DNA of 64,000 nt from Desulfobacula toluolica Tol2 (GCF_000307105.1 NC_018645.1:5133906-5197905); one strand, 5' to 3'; positions 36,027-46,152 are shown, numbered from the stretch's first letter. Notes: generated by a model not told the origin, from the letters alone. Made by a program: numbers and translations.

Positions 36027-37757
36027 TTAATCTGCATTCAATCTCTCAATATTCTCTCTGGCAAATGTAATGGATGGATCAATTTTCAGGGCCATTTCAT
36101 AATATTTGACAGCCAGTGCCTTTTCGCCCAGCTCCCGGTAATTTGAACCGATATTGGCATAGTTGATGGCAAGGGAAGGATCTACTTCAAGGGCGGTTTC
36201 AAAACAGGTAATGGCAGCCTCATGATTTTTCATCATAAAATGGCAGAATCCCATGGTATTTAACATGTCCGGTCTCTGTTCATCAATCTTCAGGCCTTGT
36301 TTGCAGATTTCAATGGCCCGGTCATATTGTTCAAGATCTTTTAAGCAGGTACCCATGTGGGAACAGATATCCGGCAGATTAAGCTCTGCAGGATCACGGT
36401 TCAGTGCGGTTTCAAATTGGGTTAAAGCAGCTTCCATGTCATAAATTGCAGAGAGCATCAGGCCCTTGTAAAAGCTTGTGTAGTACTGGCCGGGCAATGC
36501 TTTTTCCAGATCATCCAGCCGAGACAGGGCCTGGACAGGATCAAGGCTTTCCGTAATCAGTCTGGCGGAAAACATGCCCACACTGGCTGCAACCGCTCTT
36601 TCTCTGAAATGTGCCCCGGGAATGATCGCATAAAACGCGGGAATCTCAAGTTCATCATGCATGGTACTGATGGCAAGAACCTGATATCCCCGTTTGTCCA
36701 GAGCATGGATCAGGTTTTCAACTTCGGTTTTGATGTTATTGCTTGAAAGGTCGGGCAATGCATCCATATCAATCATTTTTTCAGGATGGGTGATAAATTC
36801 AGCATCTTTAATGTTGGTAAATTTCGGCAGACCACTTGCCACATAATTGGAGCCTGAATTAAAGTCACCTGCCAGTTGGGCTGTTTCCGTAAGGGCACGG
36901 CTCATGGCTTTCTGGGGGTCGGGCGATGTTCCGGCGGTCCATACAATTTCACTCATATCGGGAAATGTTGCAGGGTCCCAGGCAAGGACACCAATGGTGG
37001 AGATGCCCGTATCCAGTGAAAAATCAGACGCATACACCTTAATCCCTTCTTTTTTATAGTTCTCCAGCATTTCAATGACCAGAGGATCAGTAAAAGACTC
37101 AAGATTTATTCCGGGAATGTTTCGTTTTTCATGGCTGACAATTGACGAGGTGTGCCGTTCGACCAGTTCGCAAATACCCTGGGTTAAGGCTTCTTCCGTA
37201 CAATTTCCCGCGCTGGGACCGTTAAATTCATTGATCATGTAGAACCAGTTAAAGGGGATCATAACTTCTTCTTTTTTTGTCAGATTATATCCCATGGTCC
37301 ATTTTAAAGGCAGTTCATCAAAGATCTTTTTTACTTTAAATGCATCTTCTTGGTTGTCGTGGACGGATTTTATTATTTCTTCATAAGCAAGGGCTTTTTC
37401 TCCCAACTCTTTTGGGGTTGAATAAAAAAAGTGTTCTTCTTTTTTTACAAAAGAAAAAAAACTGAACCGTTCTGCAAGTTCCATCACGGCGCTGGCTTCC
37501 GACTGTTCAGGTGTCCCGCCTTTGCCCATTTGTTTTTTTGTGCCTGTCACTTTTATGGCATCTGCTCCGCATTCACTGAAAAAAACCGGAATGTTCAATC
37601 GCCCATTATCAATCCTTCGGGTTTGACTTAAAATATCAAGATTCAGTTTGGCTGTTTTTTCTTTGAATCCGGCCACAGTCTCTTCCGGAGACATGATTTT
37701 GTCCTGGTCATAAGTATACCCTTTAAAGGCATCTGTTAACTCAATTTTGTAGCTCAT
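36027..37757 (-). CDS. YcaO-domain protein with C-terminal TPR repeats
   Basis: About 576 residues. Residues 1-400 form a YcaO domain, including the ATP-binding pattern EQSEASAVMELAERFSFF (EASA...E..ER), and NCTEEALTQGICELVERH (EA...G..ELVER). The C-terminal 170 residues contain about four TPR motifs such as AEICKQGLKIDEQRPDMLN and NYANIGSNYRELGEKALA. YcaO proteins activate amide backbones with ATP in azoline, thioamide and RimO-linked chemistry; the E. coli YcaO also joins a YcaO domain to TPRs. The start at MSYKIEL was chosen; the frame opens five codons earlier. No precursor peptide gene is visible nearby. Confidence 0.82.
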   Translation of the reverse strand: MSYKIELTDAFKGYTYDQDKIMSPEETVAGFKEKTAKLNLDILSQTRRIDNGRLNIPVFFSECGADAIKVTGTKKQMGKGGTPEQSEASAVMELAERFSFFSFVKKEEHFFYSTPKELGEKALAYEEIIKSVHDNQEDAFKVKKIFDELPLKWTMGYNLTKKEEVMIPFNWFYMINEFNGPSAGNCTEEALTQGICELVERHTSSIVSHEKRNIPGINLESFTDPLVIEMLENYKKEGIKVYASDFSLDTGISTIGVLAWDPATFPDMSEIVWTAGTSPDPQKAMSRALTETAQLAGDFNSGSNYVASGLPKFTNIKDAEFITHPEKMIDMDALPDLSSNNIKTEVENLIHALDKRGYQVLAISTMHDELEIPAFYAIIPGAHFRERAVAASVGMFSARLITESLDPVQALSRLDDLEKALPGQYYTSFYKGLMLSAIYDMEAALTQFETALNRDPAELNLPDICSHMGTCLKDLEQYDRAIEICKQGLKIDEQRPDMLNTMGFCHFMMKNHEAAITCFETALEVDPSLAINYANIGSNYRELGEKALAVKYYEMALKIDPSITFARENIERLNAD

Positions 37758-37825
37758 GAATTGTCCTTGCAAAAATTCCTATCTGTTATCCATACCCGTT
37801 GCTTTATTATGTTTGGCGACCCGTT

Positions 37826-38260
37826 CTATTCAATGATCTGTTCTATTTGATCTCCAACCTTAATTGTTCCACCTTTTAGAATCTTAGCAAATACACCTTC
37901 TTTGGGCATAATGCAATCCCCGGTCCGGTAAAAAATAACACATTTTTTATGGCACTCTTTTCCGATCTGGGTAATTTGCACAATCGCGTCTTCCCCAAGT
38001 TTGAAGCGCCTGCCAATGGGCTGGTGTTTCCAGTCAATCCCGGTTGTTGCAATATTTTCAGCAAAATCCCCAAAGTTTAATTTAAAATCTTCGCTGCCGG
38101 CTTTTTCAATGCTTTCCGAAGCCAGAAAGCTCAATTGCCTGTGCCAGTCACCTGCGTGGGCATCATCTTTTATCCCGTGATTTTCTATAAGCTCTGCTTG
38201 CTGGATACATTTTTTTGTTGTTCCTTTTTTTTTGCTGACAGCAATGGAAACAATTTTCAT
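37826..38260 (-). CDS. MOSC-domain protein
   Basis: This 144-residue protein is a stand-alone MOSC domain: GIKDDAHAGDWHRQLSFLA at residues 30-48, NFGDFAENIATTGID in the middle and IGKECHKKCVIF with Cys residues near 102-107. MOSC domains form the C-terminus of Mo-cofactor sulfurases and bind molybdenum cofactor. Small MOSC proteins are often linked to MoaB/MogA-type genes in anaerobes. It lies close to the Mo/W island and is probably part of it. Confidence 0.85.
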   Translation of the reverse strand: MKIVSIAVSKKKGTTKKCIQQAELIENHGIKDDAHAGDWHRQLSFLASESIEKAGSEDFKLNFGDFAENIATTGIDWKHQPIGRRFKLGEDAIVQITQIGKECHKKCVIFYRTGDCIMPKEGVFAKILKGGTIKVGDQIEQIIE

Positions 38261-38714
38261 TTTTAAACCTCCTGTAATCGATTGTGATATAAGCGCATAT
38301 CATATAGGGATAGATTCCTGAAATAACAACCCTTTCGATTGATTTCAATTTATTGAAAATATAATCAATTCAACAAAACAATACCACAACGTGGCAATAT
38401 ATGTAAATCGTTATTTTTTCAACTGACCGGCATTACAGACTTTCCGGGTCTGTAATTGCTTGATGTCAAAACAAACTGCAAACCAGCAGAGTATCAGGAT
38501 AAAAACAAGTTTTTTTAACAAGTGATCTGTCATTGCAAAACTTCAAAATTCCATGGTCACATGAAATCTATCATAGACAATACAAATAATTCAGGCTACA
38601 CATCTCAAATTAGAAGGGTATTGTAACTTGACCGGTTTTATTTTAATATTGATGAATAAATGGTATCATAATTTTCGCTTGATGAACTTTAATCATTAAT
38701 TTGAGGAGAAAAAA
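38261..38714. other. 454-bp divergent spacer with a hairpin
   Basis: This is the gap between the MOSC gene (minus) and panB (plus). ATTACAGAC (38432-38440) and GTCTGTAAT (38448-38456) form a perfect 9-bp hairpin with a seven-base loop and no T-run. GAGGAG 9-14 bases before ATG 38715 is the panB ribosome-binding site. No gene, tRNA or clear riboswitch was recognised. Confidence 0.5.
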
Positions 38715-39506
38715 ATGCAACCCAGGGTAACAACATCAACACTGATTAAAATGAAACAGGAAGGGCAAAAGATTACAGCCTTGACAGCGTATGATTATCC
38801 CTTTGCAGGTATGCTGGATCAGGCAGGAATCGAGATGATTCTGGTGGGTGATTCCCTTGGCATGGTGGTACAGGGAAAGGAGAATACACTTCCGGTTACC
38901 ATGGATGAGATGATTTACCATACCGCAATGGTCTCCAGAGCCTGCGACTTTTCAATGGTTGTTGGTGATATGCCGTTTATGTCTTACCAGGGTTCCCTTG
39001 ACACAGCCATTGAAAATGGAGGGAGATTCTTAAAAGAAGCGGGTGCATCAGCCGTCAAACTTGAAGGTGGTGCAGCAGTCTGTCCTGTCATAAGTGCCTT
39101 GGCAAAGGCTGGTATCCCGGTACAGGCCCATATTGGCCTGACCCCCCAATCCGTACATCAAATGGGCGGGTTCAAGGTTCAAAGGGATGAGGAAAGACTT
39201 TTAAAAGATGCCCGGGATGTCCAGGCTGCAGGTGCTTTTTCCGTTGTACTCGAAGGCATTCCATCACCTATTTCCGCAAAAATCACAAAAGAGCTTCAAA
39301 TCCCCACCATCGGTATTGGTGCCGGTGCTGAATGCGACGGCCAGATCCTTGTTCTTCATGACATGCTGGGAATTAATAACCGGTTTTTGCCCAAATTTGT
39401 CAAAAAATATGCTGACCTTGCAGGCGTGGCAAAAAAGGGCCTGGAACAATATATCAAAGAAGTAAAGGGCGGGGAATTTCCCTCAAAAGAATATGAATAC
39501 AAATAA
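38715..39506 (+). CDS. panB: 3-methyl-2-oxobutanoate hydroxymethyltransferase
   Basis: This 263-residue PanB makes ketopantoate from 2-oxoisovalerate and methylenetetrahydrofolate in coenzyme A biosynthesis. [48 protein letters not shown] and [20 protein letters not shown] are the classic family blocks; the Mg-binding Asp and catalytic Glu are retained. Length is standard. It overlaps the following Rossmann protein gene by 14 bp. Confidence 0.96.
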   Translation: MQPRVTTSTLIKMKQEGQKITALTAYDYPFAGMLDQAGIEMILVGDSLGMVVQGKENTLPVTMDEMIYHTAMVSRACDFSMVVGDMPFMSYQGSLDTAIENGGRFLKEAGASAVKLEGGAAVCPVISALAKAGIPVQAHIGLTPQSVHQMGGFKVQRDEERLLKDARDVQAAGAFSVVLEGIPSPISAKITKELQIPTIGIGAGAECDGQILVLHDMLGINNRFLPKFVKKYADLAGVAKKGLEQYIKEVKGGEFPSKEYEYK

Positions 39507-40383
39507 AAAAAGCCTGGAATTCTGTGTTATCGGTTGTGGCAGACTGGGAATATCCCTTGCTGTATTTCTTTCAAAGCAGGGGTTTATTCCAAAGGCTTTT
39601 TCAAGCAAAAGTCACAAGTCAGCTCAAAAAGCCATGGAATTTGCAGGCAGCGGACAAGTGTTTAAAACGGCCGTGGAAGCTGCAAAAGCCTGTGATCTTG
39701 TCTTTATAACAACTCCTGATACTATTATTGAACCGGTATGTGAAAAAATAGCAATGGCTGATGGGTTTAACAGCAATTCAGTTGTTTATCACCTGTCAGG
39801 GGCTTTAAGTTCAAGCATACTTTTGTCGGCAAAAAAAGCAGGTGCAAGTACTGGGTCCATCCATCCGCTACAGGCTTTTGCTCCCTACGAAGATGGTCAA
39901 AAATCACCGTTCAAGGGCATTAACATGTCCATCGAAGGAGATGATAAAGCGGTTGAGTTTGGAAAGGAAATTGTTAATGCATTAAAGGCCAACTCCTTTA
40001 CCATCCCGACCCATGCTAAAACCGTGTATCATGCCTCTGCTGTAGTGGCCTCCAACTATTTGGTTACCCTGGAGCATTTTGCCCTGGAGCTGCTCAAGCA
40101 AGCTGATTTGTCAGAAGAAAATGCCTATGAAATTTTAGAGCCGCTGATCATGGGGACTTTAAACAATATCAAGGCAAGGGGCAGTATTAACGCCCTTACA
40201 GGCCCTGTTGCCAGGGGAGATGATGTGATTGTTTCCAGGCATCTTTCAGACATTGATAAAAAACTGCCGCAATTTTCAGATCTCTACCGGCTGCTGGGAA
40301 AACATACCCTTGATATTGCAGCCGGCAAAGGCGAGATCAGTGATGATGCCCGGCAAAAACTTACAGACCTGTTTAAATTTTAA
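39493..40383 (+). CDS. Rossmann-fold / DUF2520 oxidoreductase-like protein
   Basis: This 296-residue protein has an N-terminal NAD(P)-binding motif [17 protein letters not shown] (GxGxxG near residue 15), [10 protein letters not shown] and [12 protein letters not shown], then a helical DUF2520 domain with [11 protein letters not shown] and [15 protein letters not shown]. The fold resembles 6-phosphogluconate-dehydrogenase-like enzymes. Translational coupling to panB and the absence of a panE gene here make a ketopantoate reductase role conceivable, but this is inference only. Confidence 0.78.
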   Translation: MNTNKKSLEFCVIGCGRLGISLAVFLSKQGFIPKAFSSKSHKSAQKAMEFAGSGQVFKTAVEAAKACDLVFITTPDTIIEPVCEKIAMADGFNSNSVVYHLSGALSSSILLSAKKAGASTGSIHPLQAFAPYEDGQKSPFKGINMSIEGDDKAVEFGKEIVNALKANSFTIPTHAKTVYHASAVVASNYLVTLEHFALELLKQADLSEENAYEILEPLIMGTLNNIKARGSINALTGPVARGDDVIVSRHLSDIDKKLPQFSDLYRLLGKHTLDIAAGKGEISDDARQKLTDLFKF

Positions 40384-43354
40384 ACAAGTTTAACTGTTTT
40401 TCTTCCAAGGAAAGTTGAATGTTGGCTTGTTCAAGGCTTGCCTTGCTGGATATAACGGCAGTCCCTTTCAAAGTTTCATTAATGGTAAAATACGATTCGG
40501 CAATATCTTGGATTCTTTTTTTGTCCAGTTTCAACAAAGAATCCTTGAATTGCCGGCGAATATCGTCATCCAGTTTTGTGATATCCCTGTAAAATGCTTT
40601 CATGGCTGCAGGCCCCGGGGTCTCAGGCTTGTCAATTTCCGAACAGACCTGTAAAATAGCCTCTTTGATATCGGTTTGAGAATAGTCGCCATTGGAAATA
40701 AAATCGCAAGCTTTTTTATAAACATCCAAAGTTCTTTTAATATGGGGATCACGGTAGGACCCGAATGAGAACAATCCCTCTTCAGGGTTATATATGGCAA
40801 AACCTCCGTATGCACCGCCTTTTTCCCTGATTTCACGATGAAGATACAATGACCTGAGTATCTTGCTGATCACTGCAAGTCCGGGTGAGTCCTCATGGGT
40901 CATTCGAACGGTTTTAAATGACTGCCCCACAAAAGAGACGGAAGTGTTTGTATACCAGCCGTCATAAGGCAAATCCTGTTTAAAGGATATATCCGGTGTA
41001 AAAAAAGAGGATTCAGAATCATTGGAAAGCTTTTTATGAATGGCCTTAATCCTTTTTTCAGCAACGGTAATAGAAGATTTATCACCAATTATGGCAGGCT
41101 TGATATTTCCCCTTGTTAAAACAGATTTGGCAATTTTCCCCAGATTTTTTGACAGGGTTTCAAGAATTTTATTTTTCTTGTCATCTGTTTTAAATTGCTC
41201 GGTTATCCCTTTGATGAATTTATATTGAGCAATACCGTGCCAGAGTTCATTAATATACGAGGCTTGTGAAAGATGCCTGGAGGCAAGTGAGATGGCATAC
41301 CTGTGACCGTTTGACACAATGGAGGCTTCCATACCTGCCTGGTATTGCAGCAAAAGACTTTTCAGCCGGTCAAAATCCTTGAAACTATAGGCTTCAACAA
41401 ACTCTTTTATCAGATCAAACAGACGTTCAACATTCCTGTCCAGAACCTTGCCCTGAAGAGCAAGAAATGAATGCGATTGTGCCTCTTTTGAAAAATAAGA
41501 TCCTGAAAACGGAGTTGCCGATATTCCCCCGGTATACATATCCATAAGTTCTGCTATTTTTTCATAGGAATGTTTCTTTGTGCCGCTGTTTATAAAAGAT
41601 TGACAAAAAAATGGAACAAGGGCAAAAAGATCGGTGGGAATATTGCCGGCACCCATGGGGCAGGTAAAATACAAGATACCAGACGTGGCCTTATCATAGC
41701 AGGTGGAAAAAGTAACATTTTTGACTGTGTCAGGCTTGATAATCTCTATTTCAGGCGGTACATCAACAAGATCAAGGGTGGGCAGTACAGAAACATCTTC
41801 CTCTTTTTCCTGGAGCTCTTCAAGGATTTTGGCATCTTTTTTGATCTGTTCAAGATCTTTTTGGGTCATTTGTTTTAAAAGAGCTTTAAGCTCTTTTTTA
41901 GTTTCTTGGATATTTTTTTGTTCAAGAGTTGTATCCGGTTCAAGTGTGAAAAGGACTCTGTGAGAATTTTCAAGAAAATATTGTCTTAGCTTGTTTTCAA
42001 GAAACAAACCTTTTTTTATCTGTTTTTTCAGTTTATCCAGATCGTCATCAATATTAACACAAGAGACAGGATCTCCATCATGGATAAGCGTACCTGCAAA
42101 GGAGAGCAATAATTTTATACCAAAGGGGTAAGGTGTATTGGTAATTTCTTTTCTGTGAAATTCTATCTGGTGAATAGCCGAATCAATCAGATTCTGATCA
42201 ATGCCCTTGTCTGCCAGCTTCTCAATGGTTGAAAAAATAATATCTTCCACTTGTTTAACAGAATCCTTGGTAATATCCTTCAGGCCGCATGTGAACAGGG
42301 TGTCCCGATTGTCCGAGTCAAAACCGGTTGAATCTGACAAGGCAGTTCCCAGATTGGAATCGATCAGGGCTTTTCTAAGTGGAGAGGCAGAATTGCCCAG
42401 AAGAATCTGTTCCAGAACAGTGAGGACAAGAATTTCAAAAGAGTCTTTGATATCACAGGTCAGCCAGGCTACACACGCCTGGTATTTCTTTGACAGGTCT
42501 TCCGGGTCTGAGTAAGCATAGGCTTGTGTTGCTTTTCTGGGAGTATCCCACCTGGGTTGGGACGGGACTTTTGAATCAATGTCAAGCCGTTCAAATTTAT
42601 CAAGTACTTTTTTACCGATAAAGAGAAGAGTTTCTTCCAATGGTAAATTGCCATAGGTATAAAAATAGGAATTGGAAGGATGATAATACTCGGCATGGAA
42701 ATCCTTAAGGTTTTCCCAGGTAAGGGTCGGGATTTCAGATGGTTCGCCGCCTGAATTATATCGATAGGTCGTATCCGGGTAAAGAGATGCAAGCAAAGAT
42801 CTGCCCAAAACCTGGGCAGGCGAGGACATGGCACCTTTCATCTCATTATAGACAACGCCTTTGTATTCAAGCTCAATATCCTTATCCTCGGTTTCAATAA
42901 TCTCCAGGCGATGACCTTCCTGTTTAAAGCTCAATTCATCAATCCGTGGAAAAAAAGCTGCATCAAGGTAAACATTCATCAGATTATAATAATCTTTGGG
43001 ATTCTGGGTGGAGAACGGATACATGGTCCAATCCGATGCGGTAAATGCATTCATAAATGTGGACAGGCTTCTTTTGATCATGGAAAAAAAAGGATCACGG
43101 ACATTAAATTCTTTTGAACCGCATAATACCGTATGCTCAAGTATATGTGCCACACCAGAGGAATCCTGTGGAACTGTTCTAAAAAACACACCAAAGGTGT
43201 TTTCCTTATCTTTATTTAAAATATGGATATGCCTGGCTTTTGTTTTGATATGTTCAAGTTGAACCATAAGGGAATCAATAGTTTCAAGAGGTGTGACCTG
43301 TGTGATGGTATATCCGCACAAATTCTGCCCCTTTTTAAATGCAATGCTTTCCAT
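40373..43354 (-). CDS. M16C-family zinc metalloprotease (presequence-protease-like)
   Basis: This 993-residue protein of the PreP/M16C family has the inverted zinc motif HILEH (in SGVAHILEHTVLCGS, about residue 75) and the distal Glu in YKGVVYNEMKGAMSSP. Four homologous domains and a central coiled-coil hinge (KKELKALLKQMTQKDLEQIK) are typical. It degrades unfolded peptides. It converges on the DUF2520 gene with an 11-bp overlap. No signal peptide is seen, so it is cytoplasmic. Confidence 0.92.
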   Translation of the reverse strand: MESIAFKKGQNLCGYTITQVTPLETIDSLMVQLEHIKTKARHIHILNKDKENTFGVFFRTVPQDSSGVAHILEHTVLCGSKEFNVRDPFFSMIKRSLSTFMNAFTASDWTMYPFSTQNPKDYYNLMNVYLDAAFFPRIDELSFKQEGHRLEIIETEDKDIELEYKGVVYNEMKGAMSSPAQVLGRSLLASLYPDTTYRYNSGGEPSEIPTLTWENLKDFHAEYYHPSNSYFYTYGNLPLEETLLFIGKKVLDKFERLDIDSKVPSQPRWDTPRKATQAYAYSDPEDLSKKYQACVAWLTCDIKDSFEILVLTVLEQILLGNSASPLRKALIDSNLGTALSDSTGFDSDNRDTLFTCGLKDITKDSVKQVEDIIFSTIEKLADKGIDQNLIDSAIHQIEFHRKEITNTPYPFGIKLLLSFAGTLIHDGDPVSCVNIDDDLDKLKKQIKKGLFLENKLRQYFLENSHRVLFTLEPDTTLEQKNIQETKKELKALLKQMTQKDLEQIKKDAKILEELQEKEEDVSVLPTLDLVDVPPEIEIIKPDTVKNVTFSTCYDKATSGILYFTCPMGAGNIPTDLFALVPFFCQSFINSGTKKHSYEKIAELMDMYTGGISATPFSGSYFSKEAQSHSFLALQGKVLDRNVERLFDLIKEFVEAYSFKDFDRLKSLLLQYQAGMEASIVSNGHRYAISLASRHLSQASYINELWHGIAQYKFIKGITEQFKTDDKKNKILETLSKNLGKIAKSVLTRGNIKPAIIGDKSSITVAEKRIKAIHKKLSNDSESSFFTPDISFKQDLPYDGWYTNTSVSFVGQSFKTVRMTHEDSPGLAVISKILRSLYLHREIREKGGAYGGFAIYNPEEGLFSFGSYRDPHIKRTLDVYKKACDFISNGDYSQTDIKEAILQVCSEIDKPETPGPAAMKAFYRDITKLDDDIRRQFKDSLLKLDKKRIQDIAESYFTINETLKGTAVISSKASLEQANIQLSLEEKQLNLFKI

Positions 43355-43370
43355 GTGTTTGCTTTTCCTC

Positions 43371-43733
43371 TCAAACTTTTTTGTAGATACCTCGCGTTAC
43401 CCGTTTAATTCTCTCTATCTTGTCCAGTCTGAATATAATATTTCTCAATTTTTTATCATCAAATCCAGTGGCTGCTTTAATGGTCTTAAAATCCGTACCT
43501 TCCGGGTGATTGGCAATCACGTCCAAAACAATGGAAGAAGCACTTTTCCGCCTGATCGTTGGTTGTGTTTTTTCCTTTTTAGCCACCGGTTGTTTCTGAT
43601 AAAGTAATTGCTCGAGTTTGTCAAGCCGGACATGTAAAAAGTTAATGTCTTGTTTTGTTGGGATATCAAGTCTGCTTAATAATAATTTTACAAAATTTTC
43701 CCAATTAGTTTCTTGATCTTGTTTTTCTATCAT
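43371..43733 (-). CDS. Small protein with coiled-coil N-terminus and winged-helix-like C-terminus
   Basis: This 120-residue protein is upstream of the M16C protease gene (16-bp gap). The N-terminal 50 residues (VKLLLSRLDIPTKQDINFLH ... KLEQLL) look like an amphipathic or coiled coil helix. A Lys-rich linker follows, and the last 60 residues (VLDVIANHPEGTDFKTIKAATGFDDKK ... IERIKRVTRGIYK) have a winged-helix pattern. I do not recognise the family. A DNA- or RNA-binding role is possible. Confidence 0.6.
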   Translation of the reverse strand: MIEKQDQETNWENFVKLLLSRLDIPTKQDINFLHVRLDKLEQLLYQKQPVAKKEKTQPTIRRKSASSIVLDVIANHPEGTDFKTIKAATGFDDKKLRNIIFRLDKIERIKRVTRGIYKKV

Positions 43734-44241
43734 AATACACCTCCCAAAATAAAATATTTATTCTTAAATAATAACAGGTTAAAAAATATTAACCCAATAC
43801 TCAGGATATTAGAATCAAGAAAAAATAACTATCTAAAAACTGAAATCAGCTTTTCTTGGTTATGTACCCTGTCTTTTAATTATTAATAGTATATATAATA
43901 AGTACTTGCATGCGATAAGAAAGTCAAGTAGTAATTTTTCGTACAATTTTATCAGCCTGTTGGCAATATTACTGAAAGCAAGCAAAACAGAAGGTTTCCC
44001 TGAAATTCTGACAAGTAATTCTTTAATAATGAGTTCTTAATTTTTTATGCACATTATCTCATTTTTATTTTTAGCCGGTTATTTTTTTTAAACAACTTTC
44101 AGGTATTGATTTTATATTTAGAATCCATTGATAAGTTGATAGATCCTCTTTAAAATGATATTGAATTGATCTAAACTAATATTAGAATACTTCTGATAAG
44201 AATATGCAGAAAAAATAAAAGTACAAATAAAAGGTTATGGC
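43734..44241. other. 508-bp AT-rich intergenic region
   Basis: This is the divergent gap before ksgA. Apart from a short hairpin GGTTAA...TTAACC near 43778-43795 and probable promoter-like AT-rich tracts, no gene, structured RNA or repeat family member was recognised. Confidence 0.5.
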
Positions 44242-45081
44242 ATGACACATCCCGGGCAATTGTTAAAACAAAGAAAATTGTATGCAGGAAAAGAACTGGG
44301 ACAAAATTTTCTTTCAAATCCAGACACGGCAAGAATAATTGTTGAAAAAACAGGCATATCAAAAGAAACCCGGGTTCTAGAAATCGGTTCCGGTTTAGGA
44401 GCGCTCACAATTCCCATTGCACGGATTGCATACCATGTGACAGCTGTTGAAAAAGATTCCCGCCTGATCCCTCTTCTGCAACAGGAACTGGATACGGAAG
44501 GTTTTAAAAATGTAGAAATTATCAATAAAGATGTCTTAAAACTCGATATAGCTGAGATTGCCAAAGACAATAAGCTTGTGGTCATAGGAAATCTTCCCTA
44601 TAATATTTCGTCACAAATTTTATTTCGACTGATTGAAAAAAGAACCTGTATTGAAAAGGCTTTTTTAATGTTTCAAAAAGAACTGGCAAACAGGATTATT
44701 GCACCACCTGGCGGAAGAGATTATTCAAGGCTGTCAGCAGTTGTTCAATATGCTGCACAAGTAAGTCGTGTCGCGAAAATTGGCCCGTCGTCTTTTTTCC
44801 CAAAACCTGAAGTTGATTCAACTATTTTAAGATTCAATTTTTTTGAAACCAAAGAATTTAATCTGGAACAGGAAAAAACATTATTTAATGTAATCAAGGC
44901 TGCTTTTTCAAAACGAAGAAAATCTTTAAAGAATTCAATGACAGGCGGCGAATTTAAATTTGAAAAAGCTTTTATTCTTAAGGTATTGGAATCGGCCGGC
45001 ATAGATTCTCAAAGAAGGGCGGAAACGCTTACAGTTGATGAATTTAAAGCGCTTGCCCTGGCGATATGGAAAAAAAGATGA
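44242..45081 (+). CDS. ksgA: 16S rRNA dimethyladenosine transferase
   Basis: This 279-residue KsgA/RsmA dimethylates two adjacent adenines near the 3' end of 16S rRNA. It has LGQNFLSNPDTARIIV at the N-terminus, the SAM motif VLEIGSGLGALTIPIA, and the catalytic NLPYNISSQILF. SFFPKPEVDSTILRF and FSKRRKSLKNS complete the family pattern. ATG 44242 is the only in-frame start near the expected N-terminus. Confidence 0.96.
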   Translation: MTHPGQLLKQRKLYAGKELGQNFLSNPDTARIIVEKTGISKETRVLEIGSGLGALTIPIARIAYHVTAVEKDSRLIPLLQQELDTEGFKNVEIINKDVLKLDIAEIAKDNKLVVIGNLPYNISSQILFRLIEKRTCIEKAFLMFQKELANRIIAPPGGRDYSRLSAVVQYAAQVSRVAKIGPSSFFPKPEVDSTILRFNFFETKEFNLEQEKTLFNVIKAAFSKRRKSLKNSMTGGEFKFEKAFILKVLESAGIDSQRRAETLTVDEFKALALAIWKKR

Positions 45082-45094
45082 GGGACAAAACAAG

Positions 45095-45456
45095 ATGACT
45101 ACAAAAATTTCCATTAATAATTTGATTGAAATCGTCAAGGCCGGTGGAAAAATAAAAAAAGGTGTCGATGTTTATAACTCAAAGGGTGTTTTACTTCTTG
45201 ATAAGAGTGTCCTTTTAGAAAGAGTAAAGGTCATAGAAATCGTAAAAGATAACAGTATTAATTTGGTTCCGGTCAATACGAAATTTGATGAAGGCCTTTG
45301 GGATATTAACGGCAATCAGATTAATTTAACTGCATACAGATTAACTGATAGTAAAGATCCTGATACTCAAAAAATCCTGCCGTCTGTCCGGAGATTACTA
45401 CCAATGAAATCGAGATGCAGCTTTTGAAAATTAAAGAAACAACTGAATTGAAATAG
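45095..45456 (+). pseudogene. Frameshifted N-terminal fragment, probably of a signalling protein
   Basis: From ATG 45095 a frame reads 110 codons to 45427 (GVDVYNSKGVLLLDKSVL...). Its last residues after ILPSV (RRLLPMKSRCSF) look out of frame. Adding one base near 45388 continues as PEITTNEIEMQLLKIKETTE and stops at 45456. The N-terminal module resembles the short lead domain before some HD-GYP phosphodiesterases, but no such domain follows. It is best read as a decayed, truncated gene. The next 140 bp also hold a weak relative of the dispersed repeat (45475-45525). Confidence 0.45.
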
Positions 45457-45597
45457 AATACGGAAACACTAAAGAACGGTCATGACAGATAAGATTACCA
45501 CACAAAAAGGTGAAAGAGTTCTGATTCCAAAAGGTTAGGAGTTCTTTTATGTAAAAAATCAATTAATAATAACTGATTTTAAAAAAAGGAAAACAAC

Positions 45598-46113
45598 ATG
45601 GCGAAGATGACAGAAACTATGGACCAGGCGCTTAAGGCTATAACGGTTAAAACAGGCAAATACCTGACATTTTTCCTTAATAAGGAAGAATATGGTATTG
45701 GCATCCTGAAAGTCAAAGAAATTATCGGCATGATGCCAATCACTTCCGTTCCCAGAACACCGGCGTTTGTAAAAGGAGTTATTAATTTACGAGGCAAGGT
45801 CATTCCGGTTATTGACCTCAGACTAAAATTTGAAATGGAATCAATTTCCTATTCAGAACGAACCTGCGTCATTGTTGTGGAAATTGAGACAAATTCTGAA
45901 ACCATACTGATCGGTATTGTGGTTGATGCAGTGTCTGAAGTGCTAAATATTAAGGAAAGCGACATTGAAGAAACTCCGGCGTTTGGAACCAGCCTGAACA
46001 CGGAATATATTCTAGGCATGGCAAAAATGGAGGGTGGTGTAAAGATTCTTCTTGATATTGACAAAGTTCTTAACGCAGATGAAATCTCTGCACTTGAGAA
46101 AACAGCGGACTAA
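45598..46113 (+). CDS. cheW: Chemotaxis coupling protein CheW
   Basis: This 171-residue CheW domain couples chemoreceptors to CheA. It has KYLTFFLNKEEYGIGILKVKEII, the PRTPAFVKGVINLRGKVIPVIDLR block and GIVVDAVSEVLNIKESDIE. It stands alone, without other chemotaxis genes in the window. The spacing from an AAAGGAAAAC ribosome-binding site supports ATG 45598. Confidence 0.95.
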   Translation: MAKMTETMDQALKAITVKTGKYLTFFLNKEEYGIGILKVKEIIGMMPITSVPRTPAFVKGVINLRGKVIPVIDLRLKFEMESISYSERTCVIVVEIETNSETILIGIVVDAVSEVLNIKESDIEETPAFGTSLNTEYILGMAKMEGGVKILLDIDKVLNADEISALEKTAD

Positions 46114-46152
46114 TTCAACAATAAAATTTAAAATAATAGAAATTGATACAGC

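Noticed and set aside
43734..44241. tRNA or small RNA gene in the gap before ksgA
   Set aside because: No cloverleaf, T-loop sequence or strong terminator was found.
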